From Micrococcales bacterium (GTDB lineage Bacteria; Actinomycetota; Actinomycetes; Actinomycetales; Microbacteriaceae), in NCBI GenBank assembly GCA_947452985.1, contig CANGEU010000011.1, forward strand, positions 1 through 49,002: a stretch of 49,002 bases of DNA. The letters are read 5' to 3'. The notes below the pieces were generated by a model. The model was not told the origin of the DNA, did not search any database, and saw only the letters and a list, made by a program, of their open reading frames with translations. Shown one piece after another: positions 40,354 to 49,002 of the stretch. Within the stretch, counting starts at the first letter, position 1. Each line of letters starts with the position of its first letter. Made by a program: the position numbers and the translations under genes.

Positions 40354-41079
40354 ATGGGCAACCGTGCCGATGGCCGTAACAACGACGACCTAAGAGAAGT
40401 AACCGTTCACCGCGGTTGGAGCGACCACGCCGAGGGTAGTGCGCTCATCACGTTTGGCGGAACCAAGGTACTTTGCACCGCTTCCTTCACCGCCGGCGTT
40501 CCCCGTTGGAAGGTTGGCAAGGGTGAGGGTTGGGTTACCGCCGAGTATTCAATGTTGCCGAGAGCCACTCACACTCGCTCCGACCGCGAAGCCGTGAAGG
40601 GCAAAATTGGTGGCCGCACTCATGAAATTTCTCGCCTAATTGGTCGTAGTTTGCGCGCTATCGTCGACGTGAAGGCGCTTGGGGAAAACACCATCGTCAT
40701 CGACTGCGACGTGTTGCAGGCAGACGGCGGAACCCGCACCGCCAGCATTACCGGCGCTTACATTGCGTTGGTCGATGCCATCAATTGGGGTAAAAAGCAC
40801 GGACACATTCCGGCCAAGTCGAACCCCCTGACCGATAGCGTTGCCGCTATTTCCGTGGGAATCATCGACGGTGAGCCACAGCTTGACCTTGCCTATGTTG
40901 AAGACGTTCGCGCCGAGACCGACATGAACGTTGTGGTTACCGGTAGTGGCAAGTTCGTTGAGGTTCAGGGAACTGCCGAGGGCGTGCCGTTTGACCGTGA
41001 CGAACTGAACCGCCTGCTCGACCTTGCCCTAAAGGGCTGCGCCGATCTAACCAAGATTCAGGCCGAGGCTCTGGCCTAA
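40354..41079 (+). CDS. rph: ribonuclease PH
   Basis: The 241-residue protein removes the last 3' nucleotides of tRNA precursors with phosphate. It opens [19 protein letters not shown] and contains [22 protein letters not shown] and [20 protein letters not shown], all RNase PH signatures. TAGGAGA is a normal ribosome site 6 bases from the ATG. It belongs to the murI-rph-rdgB operon. The next gene starts immediately after its TAA. Confidence 0.96.
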   Translation: MGNRADGRNNDDLREVTVHRGWSDHAEGSALITFGGTKVLCTASFTAGVPRWKVGKGEGWVTAEYSMLPRATHTRSDREAVKGKIGGRTHEISRLIGRSLRAIVDVKALGENTIVIDCDVLQADGGTRTASITGAYIALVDAINWGKKHGHIPAKSNPLTDSVAAISVGIIDGEPQLDLAYVEDVRAETDMNVVVTGSGKFVEVQGTAEGVPFDRDELNRLLDLALKGCADLTKIQAEALA

Positions 41080-41652
41080 ATGAAACTCGTTTTAGCCAGC
41101 CACAACGCTGGAAAACTTGCCGAACTTCGAGCAATTTTGGAGCCGGCAGTTCCTAACCTTGAGCTGATTGGCTATGACGGCCCGGAGCCGGTCGAAGACG
41201 GCGTGAGCTATTTGGAGAACGCGCTGATCAAGGCGCGCGCGGCAAGTGCCCACACCGGCCTACCAGCTATCGCCGACGATTCGGGTTTAGCGGTTGAGAT
41301 TTTGGGTGGTTCGCCAGGCATTTTTTCGGCTCGATGGGCTGGTGGCCGCGACAACGTGGAGAACCGTCAGCTGCTTTTGAAGCAGTTGGCTGATGTCAAA
41401 CCTGAGCATCGCGCGGCAGCGTTCGTTTGCACCATCGCGTTGGTCGATGCTGGTAGTGAAATTTCGTTCACGGGCTTTTGGTCGGGTTCTATTGCTCATG
41501 AGGAACGTGGCACCAACGGTCACGGGTATGACCCGGTTTTTATTCCAGAGGGCTTTGAAGTAACCGCGGCTGAACTTGAGCCAGAAATCAAGAACGCGCT
41601 AAGTCACCGTGCCGAAGCAGTTAGCCAGCTAATTACGTTTTTGAACGCTTAG
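41080..41652 (+). CDS. rdgB: RdgB/HAM1 family non-canonical purine NTP pyrophosphatase
   Basis: The 190-residue enzyme hydrolyses ITP, dITP and XTP to keep them out of nucleic acids. The substrate motif LASHNAGKLAELRAIL is at the N-terminus, followed by AIADDSGLAV with the catalytic aspartates, SARWAGG, and GHGYDPVF...SHRAEA near the end. Its ATG directly follows the rph stop. It is the last gene of the murI operon, and its TAG interlocks with the stop of the convergent dedA gene. Confidence 0.95.
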   Translation: MKLVLASHNAGKLAELRAILEPAVPNLELIGYDGPEPVEDGVSYLENALIKARAASAHTGLPAIADDSGLAVEILGGSPGIFSARWAGGRDNVENRQLLLKQLADVKPEHRAAAFVCTIALVDAGSEISFTGFWSGSIAHEERGTNGHGYDPVFIPEGFEVTAAELEPEIKNALSHRAEAVSQLITFLNA

Positions 41653-42260
41653 CGCTTTTTCCAGTTGCGCAATACTTCGATTGCGATTGGGATAAACGAC
41701 AGAACCACGAAGGCGATTAGAACGAGCTCCAGGTTGTGCTTAACCCATTCGTTGGTTCCGAGCGCTGCACCGAGCAAGGTCACGCCAACCGCCCAGCCGG
41801 CGATTCCGACGATGTTGTAGCGCGTGAACTTCTTCCATTCCAGGTTTGCAATTCCAGCCGAGACCGGAATGAAGGTTCGCATGATTGGCACAAAGTGAGC
41901 CAAGATAACGGCGCGAGATCCGTAGCGCTCAAAGAAGGAGTGCGCTGCGTCGACGTTCTTTGGGTTAAAGAGACGCGATTTCGGTTTGTTGAAAACGGCC
42001 GGTCCTAGCTTGCGTCCGATCCAGTAACCGGTTTGGTCGCCGGCGAAAGCCGACACTGCCAGCAGCACAACCGCTAGCCAAAGGGGAACCTGAATCTGTC
42101 CGGTTGCGATGAAAAGCCCCAGGGCGAAAAGTAGGGAGTCGCCTGGCAGGAAGAAGCCGGCAAGGAGGCCGGTCTCGGCGAAAATCATCAGGCAGGCCAC
42201 GACGAAAAACAACTGACCGAAGGTAGCGAACAGGTACTCAGGGTTTAGATATTGCAGCAT
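41649..42260 (-). CDS. DedA family membrane protein
   Basis: The 203-residue protein has four to five membrane helices and the DedA/SNARE-associated core: GLLAGFFLPGDSLLFALG, GDQTGYWIGRKLG and RTFIPVSAGIANLEWKKF, where the Arg is the conserved transport residue. DedA proteins flip undecaprenyl phosphate or phospholipids. The ATG begins one base beyond the discriminator base of tRNA-Arg on the same strand, with no ribosome site and no TANNNT box at leaderless spacing. Expression is thus probably by readthrough of the tRNA promoter and tRNA 3' processing. The next in-frame ATG would lose a helix. Confidence 0.9.
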   Translation of the reverse strand: MLQYLNPEYLFATFGQLFFVVACLMIFAETGLLAGFFLPGDSLLFALGLFIATGQIQVPLWLAVVLLAVSAFAGDQTGYWIGRKLGPAVFNKPKSRLFNPKNVDAAHSFFERYGSRAVILAHFVPIMRTFIPVSAGIANLEWKKFTRYNIVGIAGWAVGVTLLGAALGTNEWVKHNLELVLIAFVVLSFIPIAIEVLRNWKKR

Positions 42261-42261
42261 G

Positions 42262-42333
42262 TGCCCCTAGCAGGATTCGAACCTGCGCTTTCGCCTTCGG
42301 AGGGCAACGCTCTATCCCCTGAGCTATAGGGGC
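42262..42333 (-). tRNA. tRNA-Arg (CCG)
   Basis: A 72-base gene with 7-bp acceptor stem (GCCCCTA/TAGGGGC), D arm GCTC...GAGC, anticodon loop CTCCGAA giving CCG, a 4-base variable region and T arm GCAGG-TTCGAAT-CCTGC. CCA is not encoded; after the discriminator A comes C and then the ATG of the DedA gene. TACTCT on the minus strand (42351-42346) is a likely -10 box. Confidence 0.95.
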
Positions 42334-42369
42334 CAGGGTGCTTCCAGAGTAGCAGTAGCGTGGCTCAGG

Positions 42370-42375
42370 TATGAT
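42370..42375 (+). promoter_or_regulatory. -10 box of the argS operon
   Basis: TATGAT lies about 38 bases before the argS ATG, allowing a leader of about 30 bases that contains CGAGGCC as a ribosome site. It faces away from the tRNA-Arg promoter (TACTCT at 42351-42346 on the minus strand). Confidence 0.5.
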
Positions 42376-42413
42376 TGTTGGATACCCTGTCTGTTCACGT
42401 CTCGAGGCCAAAA

Positions 42414-44072
42414 ATGACCCCAGAAGCGCTTTCCCTTGCTTTGGTGAACATCCTGTCGCGTTTGCAGGTTGAAGGGTTCCTAAGTGCCGGCGAACTTCCT
42501 TCTGAGGTCGTCGTAGAACGCCCGAAAAATCGTGATCACGGCGACTGGGCAACCAACCTCGCACTTCAGTTTGCGGGACAGTTTGGCTTGAAGCCTCGAG
42601 AGCTTGCCGAGAAGGTAGCCGAAGTTCTTTTGACCATGGACGGCGTTGCCAAAGTCGACATCGCTGGTCCTGGTTTTATCAATGTCACCATTAGTGCCGG
42701 AGCTGCCGGGGAACTTGCCAAGACTCTGGTTGAGCTTGGCAATGCCTACGGGCAGGGCGAAGTGCTCAAAGGTCAAAAACTAAACCTCGAATTTGTTTCG
42801 GCGAACCCAACCGGCCCAATCCACCTAGGTGGAACTCGTTGGGCAGCGGTAGGTGATTCACTGGCTCGCATTCTGCAGTCGCAGGGCGCAGAAGTTACTC
42901 GCGAGTATTACTTCAACGACCACGGCGCACAGATCGACCGTTTTGCTCGTTCGTTGCTTGCCAGCGCTCGCGGTGCCGAGACTCCGGAAGATGGTTACGC
43001 CGGCGCTTACATTGACCAAATTGCCAAGCAGGTCATGGACGAAACCGCAGTCGAGCTTTTGGAACTTCCTGAAGAAGAAGCCCAAGAGGCATTTCGTGCT
43101 GCTGGCGTGGAACTTATGTTCCAGGAGATTCGCCAGTCTCTCCACGATTTCGGTGTCGACTTCGACGTCTACTTCCACGAAAACTCGGTTTACGAGTCGG
43201 GTGCGGTTGACCGCGCTATCGAACGCCTCAAGGCTGCCGGCCACATGTTTGAGCAAGACGGAGCCCTGTGGCTTCGCACCACGACTTTCGGCGACGACCG
43301 CGATCGTGTGGTTCTCAAGAGTGATGGTGAAGCCGCTTACATCGCGGGCGACTTGGCTTACTACCTAGACAAGCGTTCACGCGGTTTCGACCGCTGTATC
43401 TACATGCTGGGTGCCGACCACCACGGCTATGTTCCTCGCATGATGGCAATGTGTGCTGCCTTCGGCGATGTGCCTGGCGTGAACCTTGAGATTCTGATTG
43501 GTCAGATGGTGAACCTGGTACGCGATGGCGAGCCGGTCCGCATGTCGAAGCGTGCCGGAACCGTGGTCACCCTGGAAGACCTAGTGGAATTGGTTGGCGT
43601 CGACGCTGCCCGTTATGCGCTGGTTCGCTCGAGCATCAATTCGTCTCTGGATGTCGACCTCTCGGTCCTTGAAAAGAAAACCAACGACAACCCTGTTTTC
43701 TACGTGCAGTACGCCCACGCGCGCACTCGCCAAGTTGCAGCCAATGCAGCTTCTCTTGGTGTTGAACGCACCGAGTTTGCACCTGAGCTTTTGAGCCACG
43801 CTGCTGAAGGTGAACTGCTTGCGAAGCTAACCCAGTACCCAGGAGTGCTTGCTCACGCAGCCGAAGAACGTGCGCCTCACCGAGTAGCTCGTTACCTGGA
43901 AGAGGTTGCCGGCTCTTACCACCGCTGGTACGACAACTGCCGCGTTACCCCACTTGCCGGTGCCGATGTTGAAACCGTTCACCGCACCCGTCTTTGGTTG
44001 AACGAAGCCACCTCGATTGTCTTGCGCAACGGTCTGGGAATTCTTGGGGTCAGCGCTCCGGAGCGTATGTAA
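42414..44072 (+). CDS. argS: arginyl-tRNA synthetase
   Basis: The 552-residue class I synthetase charges tRNA-Arg. It has the N-terminal additional domain (residues 1-100), the HIGH-type motif [39 protein letters not shown], and [12 protein letters not shown] as KMSK equivalent, followed by an anticodon-binding domain ending in RM. The ATG with CGAGG upstream is preferred to an in-frame TTG at 42375 that overlaps the -10 box. Its stop overlaps lysA (TAATG), starting the argS-lysA-hom-thrC-thrB operon. It is divergent from tRNA-Arg, its own substrate. Confidence 0.96.
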   Translation: MTPEALSLALVNILSRLQVEGFLSAGELPSEVVVERPKNRDHGDWATNLALQFAGQFGLKPRELAEKVAEVLLTMDGVAKVDIAGPGFINVTISAGAAGELAKTLVELGNAYGQGEVLKGQKLNLEFVSANPTGPIHLGGTRWAAVGDSLARILQSQGAEVTREYYFNDHGAQIDRFARSLLASARGAETPEDGYAGAYIDQIAKQVMDETAVELLELPEEEAQEAFRAAGVELMFQEIRQSLHDFGVDFDVYFHENSVYESGAVDRAIERLKAAGHMFEQDGALWLRTTTFGDDRDRVVLKSDGEAAYIAGDLAYYLDKRSRGFDRCIYMLGADHHGYVPRMMAMCAAFGDVPGVNLEILIGQMVNLVRDGEPVRMSKRAGTVVTLEDLVELVGVDAARYALVRSSINSSLDVDLSVLEKKTNDNPVFYVQYAHARTRQVAANAASLGVERTEFAPELLSHAAEGELLAKLTQYPGVLAHAAEERAPHRVARYLEEVAGSYHRWYDNCRVTPLAGADVETVHRTRLWLNEATSIVLRNGLGILGVSAPERM

Positions 44073-45463
44073 TGGCTAGTACCGATTTGAAACCGAGCTG
44101 GCTAAGTGTTCCAGCCGATAACAATGAACTGACCAAGCGCATTTGGCCAGAAGGAACCACTCGCGATTCCGATGGCGAAGCTGTCTTCGGTGGAGTTCCT
44201 GCCAGCGACCTAACCGCACAGTTCGGCACCCCGCTTTACGTTGTTGACCAGGGCGAGTTTGAAAGAAACGGGCTTGCCGTCAAGTCGGCTCTGGAAACCG
44301 CCGCCAAGCGAATTGGCACCGAAGCCAAGGTTTACTACGCCGGCAAGGCGTTCCTCTGCACCGAGGTGGTTCGTTGGGCTGATGCTCTAGGTCTAAACGT
44401 CGACGTCGCTAGCGGGGGAGAGTTGGCTATTGCGCTCGCGGCCGGAATCGATCCAAAACGCATCGGCCTTCACGGTAACAACAAGTCGGCGGCCGAAATC
44501 GGTCGCGCAGTCTCCGCTGGAGTTGGCGCTATCGTCATCGACAGTGAGATTGAGATCGAGAGAATCGCTGCCACCGCCGGTGCGCAAGGACGCATTCAAC
44601 CGGTTCGAATTCGTGTCAACACCGGTGTGCACGCCGACACTCACGAATTTTTGGCTACCGCTCGCGAAGACCAGAAGTTCGGTATCGCAATCGATGACGT
44701 GCCTGGTTTGGTTGAAAAGATTCGCAAGCACAACCACATCGAATTCTTGGGTTTGCACTCGCACATCGGTTCGCAGATTTTCGAGACCGCTGGTTTTGCC
44801 GAGGCAGCCAAGCGTCTGATTAAACTTCACGCAGCTCTTTTGGTCGGCGGTTCGGTTCCTGAGCTAAACCTCGGTGGTGGCTTTGGAATCGATTACAACG
44901 TTGGCGACAATGCTCCGGCAATCAAGACCACTGCCGACGCAATCGTGGATGCGATCGCGGTTGCTTGCCAGGCCGAAGGCGTCGAGGTTCCAAAACTTGC
45001 CTTTGAACCAGGACGCACCATCGTTGGTCGCGCCGGCGTAACTCTGTACACGGTCGGCACCATCAAGGATGTCAACCTAGGCGATGGCAACACCCGCAAG
45101 TACGTTTCGGTCGATGGCGGTATGAGCGACAACGCTCGCACCGCGCTCTACCAAGCTGAGTACAGCACCCGTTTGGTTTCTCGTGTGACCAGTGCCAAAC
45201 CGGCGCTTGTGCGTGTTGTTGGCAAGCACTGCGAGAGCGGCGACATCGTGGTTCGTCACGATTACCTGCCATCGGACATCGCCATCGGTGACACCATTGC
45301 GGTGGCTGCCACGGGTGCATATTGTTTTTCTCTAGCCAGTAACTACAACTATCTGCCAAGGCCTCCGGTTGTGGCAGTTGCCGATGGTAAGGCACGATTG
45401 ATTGTGCGCGGCGAAACCGAGGCGGATCTTCTGTCTCGCGACGCGTGCATCCAGAAGGACTAA
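44072..45463 (+). CDS. lysA: diaminopimelate decarboxylase
   Basis: The 463-residue PLP enzyme converts meso-diaminopimelate to lysine, the last lysine step. The PLP lysine lies in VYYAGKAFL, the phosphate-binding motifs are LHSHIGSQI, LNLGGGFGI and FEPGRTI, and the Cys at the dimer active site is in GKHCESGD. It is translationally coupled to argS, so the start is the ATG in TAATG rather than upstream in-frame codons. dapD and dapE lie about 35 kb away, completing the route in this window in part. hom follows after two bases. Confidence 0.96.
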   Translation: MASTDLKPSWLSVPADNNELTKRIWPEGTTRDSDGEAVFGGVPASDLTAQFGTPLYVVDQGEFERNGLAVKSALETAAKRIGTEAKVYYAGKAFLCTEVVRWADALGLNVDVASGGELAIALAAGIDPKRIGLHGNNKSAAEIGRAVSAGVGAIVIDSEIEIERIAATAGAQGRIQPVRIRVNTGVHADTHEFLATAREDQKFGIAIDDVPGLVEKIRKHNHIEFLGLHSHIGSQIFETAGFAEAAKRLIKLHAALLVGGSVPELNLGGGFGIDYNVGDNAPAIKTTADAIVDAIAVACQAEGVEVPKLAFEPGRTIVGRAGVTLYTVGTIKDVNLGDGNTRKYVSVDGGMSDNARTALYQAEYSTRLVSRVTSAKPALVRVVGKHCESGDIVVRHDYLPSDIAIGDTIAVAATGAYCFSLASNYNYLPRPPVVAVADGKARLIVRGETEADLLSRDACIQKD

Positions 45464-45465
45464 AA

Positions 45466-46779
45466 GTGATTGAATACCGTCCGCTACGTATAGCGCTACT
45501 AGGAGCCGGCACCGTTGGTGGCCAGGTGGCCAGGCTTTTGCTTGAAAACAAGACCGAGCTCGCTGCCCGTGTTGGAGCCGAACTGGAACTTATCGGTATT
45601 GCGGTTCGCGACGTAAACGGTAAGCGTGACCCTTCGATCCCTGCTGAATTGCTAACCACCGACGCCGAGGCGCTGATTCTTACCGCCGACATCGTCATCG
45701 AGGTTATGGGTGGCATCGAGCCTGCTCGTACCCTAATTCGTCAGTCACTTTTGGCCGGCGCCGATGTCATCACAGCTAATAAGGCGTTGCTGGCAAACCA
45801 CTCAACCGAGTTGTTCGAAGTTGCCGAGCAGGTTGGTGCACAGCTCTACTACGAGGCTGCAGTTGCTGCCGCCATCCCAATCATTCGTCCGCTTCGTGAG
45901 TCATTGGCCGGCGACAAGGTGACCCGAATCATGGGTATCGTCAATGGGTCCACCAACTACATCCTCGACCAGATGGACTCAGAAGGCCTTTCTCTCGAAG
46001 CTGCCATGGCTGAGGCAACCGACCTCGGTTACCTAGAAGCCGACCCAAGCTTGGACGTTGAAGGCTACGACGCTGCGCAGAAGGTCGCCATTTTGGCTTC
46101 GCTCGCGTTCCACACCGAGGTTGACCTGAACCATGTACACCGCGAAGGCATCACCGAGATCACCCCGGCACAGATTGCTAGCGCTCGCGAAAACGGCTAC
46201 GTAATTAAGTTGCTTGCAGTTTGCGAAAAGATTGAGGCCGATGAACAGGGCGAGGCTGGAGTTTCGGCTCGCGTTTACCCTGCGCTGATCCCAAGAGAGC
46301 ACCCGCTGGCTTCGGTGCGCAAGGCCTTCAACGCTGTATTCGTTGAGGCCGAAGCTGCCGGCGAACTTATGTTCTACGGTGCTGGTGCCGGAGGTGCACA
46401 GACCGCTTCTGCAGTTCTTGGCGACCTGGTTTCGGCTGCGAAGCGTCACGTCATCGGTGGCCCTGGTTTGGCCGACTCTGCTCACGCCAACCTACCCACC
46501 TTGCCAATCTCTCGAATCACCACCAGCTACCAAATCGCTTTGGAAGTGAAAGACCAGCCTGGTGTTTTGGCCGAGGTTGCCAACATTTTTGCCAAGCACA
46601 ACGTTTCGGTTGAAACTGTTGAGCAGTCGATCGCTAACAAGCGCTCGAACCCAACCGCTCAGCTTCTTATCGGTACTCACGATGCAAAAGACTCTGCACT
46701 GACCGCTGTTGTTCAGGCACTTTCGACCTCAAACGTGGTCGATTCCATCACCTCAGTTATCAGAGTGGAAGGCAACTAA
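45466..46779 (+). CDS. hom: homoserine dehydrogenase
   Basis: The 437-residue enzyme reduces aspartate semialdehyde to homoserine for threonine and methionine. It has the NAD(P)-binding motif LLGAGTVGGQV, the catalytic core GIVNGSTNYIL...LGYLEADPSLDVEG, and a C-terminal ACT domain (ALEVKDQPGVLAEVANIF) for feedback by threonine. Start is GTG right after the lysA stop, with AGAAGGA upstream; an in-frame ATG inside lysA is rejected. The stop overlaps thrC (TAATG). Confidence 0.96.
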   Translation: MIEYRPLRIALLGAGTVGGQVARLLLENKTELAARVGAELELIGIAVRDVNGKRDPSIPAELLTTDAEALILTADIVIEVMGGIEPARTLIRQSLLAGADVITANKALLANHSTELFEVAEQVGAQLYYEAAVAAAIPIIRPLRESLAGDKVTRIMGIVNGSTNYILDQMDSEGLSLEAAMAEATDLGYLEADPSLDVEGYDAAQKVAILASLAFHTEVDLNHVHREGITEITPAQIASARENGYVIKLLAVCEKIEADEQGEAGVSARVYPALIPREHPLASVRKAFNAVFVEAEAAGELMFYGAGAGGAQTASAVLGDLVSAAKRHVIGGPGLADSAHANLPTLPISRITTSYQIALEVKDQPGVLAEVANIFAKHNVSVETVEQSIANKRSNPTAQLLIGTHDAKDSALTAVVQALSTSNVVDSITSVIRVEGN

Positions 46780-47852
46780 TGGCACACCAGTGGCGCGGAG
46801 TTATCCGTGAATATTTCGATCGACTAGATGTTGACTCAAACACCAAGATCATTACCCTCGGCGAAGGTGGCACCCCGCTGGTAGCTGCTCCGGCTCTGGC
46901 CCAACTGGTTGGTGCCGAAGAGGTTTACCTAAAGGTTGAAGGCATGAACCCTACCGGTTCATTCAAGGACCGCGGTATGACCATGGCTGTTTCCAAAGCG
47001 GTTACTCACGGTGCGAAGGCTGTTATCTGCGCCTCGACCGGTAACACCTCGGCTTCGGCTGCAGCCTATGCCGCCGCTGCCGGAATTCAGTCGGTCGTGC
47101 TAGTTCCTAAGGGCAAGATTGCTTTGGGCAAGTTGGCCCAGGCTGTGGCTCACAAGGCGCAGATCTTGCAGGTCAAGGGAAACTTCGACGACTGCCTCGA
47201 CCTAGCTCGCGACCTTGCTGAGAACTACGCAGTCCACCTGGTCAACTCGGTAAACCCTGACCGCATCGAAGGTCAGAAGACCGGCGCCTTTGAGGTTGTT
47301 GAGTTCCTAGACCGCGCTCCAGACATTCACGTGCTTCCAGTTGGTAACGCCGGAAACTACTCGGCCTACTTCAAGGGTTACAAGGAAGACGTTCAGGCTG
47401 GCCGCATCAAGCACATTCCACAGATGTGGGGTTACCAGGCCGATGGTTCGGCACCTTTCGTTTACGGAACTCCGGTTAAGAACCCAGACACCATTGCTAC
47501 TGCCATCCGCATTGGAAACCCAGCGTCTTACGACCTAGCTTTGGCTGCTCGCGAAGAGTCGCAAGGTCGTTTCGGCGCTGTGAAAGACCCAGACATCCTT
47601 TGGATGCACCGCTTCCTTTCTCAGGAGGTTGGCGTATTCGTTGAGCCTTCGTCGGCTACCGGTGCTGCCGGACTGCTTCAGGCTTCACGCGCCGGCGACA
47701 ACCTTGCCGGCAAGACCATTGTGGTTACCGTTACCGGTAACGGACTGAAGGACGCCGCTTGGGCGCTAAAGGACGAACGAGGCAAGGAAATCAAGCCGCA
47801 GATCGTTTCGAACCGCGCTAAAGAGGTCGCCGAACGTCTAGGTCTCGCATAA
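46779..47852 (+). CDS. thrC: threonine synthase
   Basis: The 357-residue PLP enzyme converts O-phosphohomoserine to threonine. The PLP lysine is in NPTGSFKDRGM, the phosphate loop is the GNAGNYSAY segment and the N-terminal sequence LGEGGTPLVAAP is typical of the short actinobacterial type. It is coupled to hom by TAATG and precedes thrB by two bases. No attenuator or T-box-like element precedes it. Confidence 0.96.
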   Translation: MAHQWRGVIREYFDRLDVDSNTKIITLGEGGTPLVAAPALAQLVGAEEVYLKVEGMNPTGSFKDRGMTMAVSKAVTHGAKAVICASTGNTSASAAAYAAAAGIQSVVLVPKGKIALGKLAQAVAHKAQILQVKGNFDDCLDLARDLAENYAVHLVNSVNPDRIEGQKTGAFEVVEFLDRAPDIHVLPVGNAGNYSAYFKGYKEDVQAGRIKHIPQMWGYQADGSAPFVYGTPVKNPDTIATAIRIGNPASYDLALAAREESQGRFGAVKDPDILWMHRFLSQEVGVFVEPSSATGAAGLLQASRAGDNLAGKTIVVTVTGNGLKDAAWALKDERGKEIKPQIVSNRAKEVAERLGLA

Positions 47853-47854
47853 GC

Positions 47855-48775
47855 ATGACCAACCTCGTCGGGCGCAAAGTTTCGGTCAAGGTCCCTGCCA
47901 CTTCGGCAAACCTTGGACCTGGCTTTGACACGCTCGGCATGGCTCTTTCTTTCTACGACGAACTTGAGGTCGAAGCCGTAGCTGGTTCCGGCGCGTTCGT
48001 CGAAGTTATTGGTGAAGGTGCTGGGGAAGTGCCTACCGATGAGTCGAACCTGGTTGTCCGTTCGATTGCTTATGTTTTTGAGCAGGCTGGTGTTCCTATG
48101 CCAGGTCTCAAGCTCAAGGCGCACAACATCATCCCTCACGGTCGCGGCATGGGTTCATCCGGCGCCGCTGTGGTTTCGGGAATCGTGGCCGCTAAGGGCC
48201 TACTTGAGGGCGTCGTAGCTTTCACCCCGGAACGTTTGCTCCAACTAGCAACCGACCTTGAAGGTCACCCAGATAACGTGGCACCGGCACTATTCGGTGG
48301 TCTCACAATTGCTTGGGAAGATGCCAAGGGTCCGCACCACAAGAAGCTGATCGTGCACCGCGGTGTTTCACCACTCGAGTTGGTTCCTAACTTCAAGATG
48401 TCGACCGCAACCGCCAGAGCTCTCCAGCCGGAGTCGGTTCCTCACGAGGATGCCGTTTTCAATGTCTCTCGTTCGGCGCTACTCGTGGCCGCGCTGACCC
48501 AGAGCCCAGAGCTTCTGATGGCAGCCACCGAAGACCGACTTCACCAGGACTATCGCGCCGAGGCAATGCCTGAAGCAGGACAAGTCATCGCACTTATGCG
48601 TGCCAACAATCACGCAGCCGTGGTTTCTGGCGCAGGTCCTTCCGTCCTAGTTTTGGCTTCCGACCCGGCCGAACGCATGCAAGCGGCAAAACTTGCTGCA
48701 GAAAACTTTCCACAGTGGCGCGCCTTAGTCTTGGCAGTTGACTTCAAAGGTGCTACTGTTATCTCGCACCAGTAA
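47855..48775 (+). CDS. thrB: homoserine kinase
   Basis: The 306-residue GHMP kinase phosphorylates homoserine. It opens VPATSANLGPGFDTLGMALS, has the ATP-binding PHGRGMGSSGAAVVSG and GHPDNVAPALFGG, and a late SGAGPSVLVLA. It ends the biosynthetic operon argS-lysA-hom-thrC-thrB. About 150 bases without a gene follow before the next start. Confidence 0.96.
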   Translation: MTNLVGRKVSVKVPATSANLGPGFDTLGMALSFYDELEVEAVAGSGAFVEVIGEGAGEVPTDESNLVVRSIAYVFEQAGVPMPGLKLKAHNIIPHGRGMGSSGAAVVSGIVAAKGLLEGVVAFTPERLLQLATDLEGHPDNVAPALFGGLTIAWEDAKGPHHKKLIVHRGVSPLELVPNFKMSTATARALQPESVPHEDAVFNVSRSALLVAALTQSPELLMAATEDRLHQDYRAEAMPEAGQVIALMRANNHAAVVSGAGPSVLVLASDPAERMQAAKLAAENFPQWRALVLAVDFKGATVISHQ

Positions 48776-48928
48776 ATAGGTGAGAAGCTCTAAAGCAACA
48801 TTCAGTTAGAAGCTCCCACTGGTGAATCAACCGCTAATCAAGCGTTTATGTGCACGCAAAATTCGTGCCCAAGGTGACTAACCCGAAATCGAACCAGTTA
48901 CCAAAATCTCAAGGAGAAATACACACAC
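48776..48928 (+). other. leader/spacer between thrB and the probable rho gene
   Basis: This 153-base stretch has no gene. It contains an imperfect inverted repeat (AGCTCTAA at 48786-48793 with TTAGAAGCT at 48806-48814, one bulge) but no T run after it, so it is a poor terminator. AAGGAG (about 48911-48916) is a good ribosome site for the next gene. I see no convincing -10/-35 pair. A long leader would suit the autoregulation known for rho in other bacteria. Confidence 0.4.
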
Positions 48929-49002
48929 ATGGATGAAATCCAGCAAGACGCACCGGTTACCAAAGGTCGCCGCGTAGTAGTAGACCCAGCCGCATCGAGC
49001 GA
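48929..49002 (+). CDS. rho: probable transcription termination factor Rho, N-terminal end (partial)
   Basis: Only 24 codons are present before the window ends. The visible peptide begins MDEIQQDAPVTKGRR and is polar and charged. In Actinobacteria rho commonly follows hom-thrC-thrB, and actinobacterial Rho has a variable, charged N-terminal extension, which is the basis of the call. No Rho motif lies in the visible part, so this rests on gene order. The ATG has AAGGAG 12-13 bases upstream. Confidence 0.55.
   Translation, partial: MDEIQQDAPVTKGRRVVVDPAASS

Noticed and set aside
42375-42413. TTG as an earlier start for argS
   Set aside because: It overlaps the TATGAT -10 box; the ATG at 42414 has a ribosome site and the family N-terminus.
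48786-48814. Inverted repeat after thrB as a terminator or rho attenuator
   Set aside because: The stem is bulged and has no T run; too weak to call either without transcript data.
1-49002. Search for insertion sequences, prophage genes, CRISPR repeats, riboswitches and rRNA
   Set aside because: No transposase or phage-like frame, no regularly spaced repeats and no recognisable riboswitch or rRNA sequence was seen; the gaps are too short to hold most of these.

Overview
The window is a dense stretch of actinobacterial chromosome, with moderate GC (about half, judged by eye), genes packed edge to edge, and no mobile element, phage gene or CRISPR array that I could find. Gene content and order (AdnAB beside NudC and UvrD2; DUF3039-PncB-MurI-RNase PH-RdgB; ArgS-LysA-Hom-ThrC-ThrB-Rho; O-methyltransferase-TatB-Mrp-DUF1003-MgtE_N/CBS) fit Microbacteriaceae. 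The compactness suggests a streamlined freshwater lineage such as the Luna group (Rhodoluna/Aquiluna); that placement is inference. Fifty-one coding regions (two cut by the window edges) and two tRNA genes are called. No stretch above 300 bases lacks a gene.

Layout. 1-5.1 kb: the last codons of YchF, a DUF1761 membrane protein, an unknown protein, an ABC exporter divergent from a dienelactone hydrolase/DsbA pair, and two small membrane proteins. 5.1-7.7 kb: a compact sulfur-stress locus with a CstR-like repressor, a CoA-disulfide reductase-rhodanese fusion, two tiny Cys/His proteins and a divergent rhodanese lipoprotein, around one palindromic operator. 7.7-14.5 kb: dapD/dapE for lysine and peptidoglycan, DUF3117, an O-methyltransferase, tatB, mrp, DUF1003, an MgtE_N/CBS protein and a stress protein. 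14.5-19.5 kb: aminopeptidase P, a PHP phosphoesterase, a DEAD-box helicase, a MiaE-like ferritin-fold protein and DUF3107. 19.5-32.1 kb: the AdnAB recombination motor-nuclease, a degenerate kinase-fold protein, NudC, UvrD2, a solitary ThiF/TOMM-like protein and a zincin-like metalloprotease. 32.1-38.2 kb: a Lon-like membrane protease without its PDZ domain, UPF0182, initiator tRNA, a secreted protein, an HtrA protease and DUF3039. 38.2-42.3 kb: pncB, murI, rph, rdgB, a DedA protein and tRNA-Arg. 42.4-49.0 kb: argS-lysA-hom-thrC-thrB and the start of a probable rho.

Two genome-wide habits stand out. First, about eighteen genes carry a TANNNT hexamer (mostly TAG-N-C/T-T) exactly 6 or 7 bases before the start codon and no Shine-Dalgarno sequence, so they are probably read from leaderless mRNAs; in several divergent pairs the two -10 boxes share bases. 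Second, of twelve convergent gene pairs ten overlap at their stop codons, one abuts, and only one has a spacer with an intrinsic terminator.

The best candidates for new biology are the twin CxxCGK-W-GCGQH mini-proteins in the CstR-like locus, the DedA gene whose ATG lies one base beyond a tRNA 3' end, the hairpin that ends the sulfur operon while holding the next gene's promoter in its loop, the pseudokinase beside AdnAB, and the lone TOMM-type E1-like protein.
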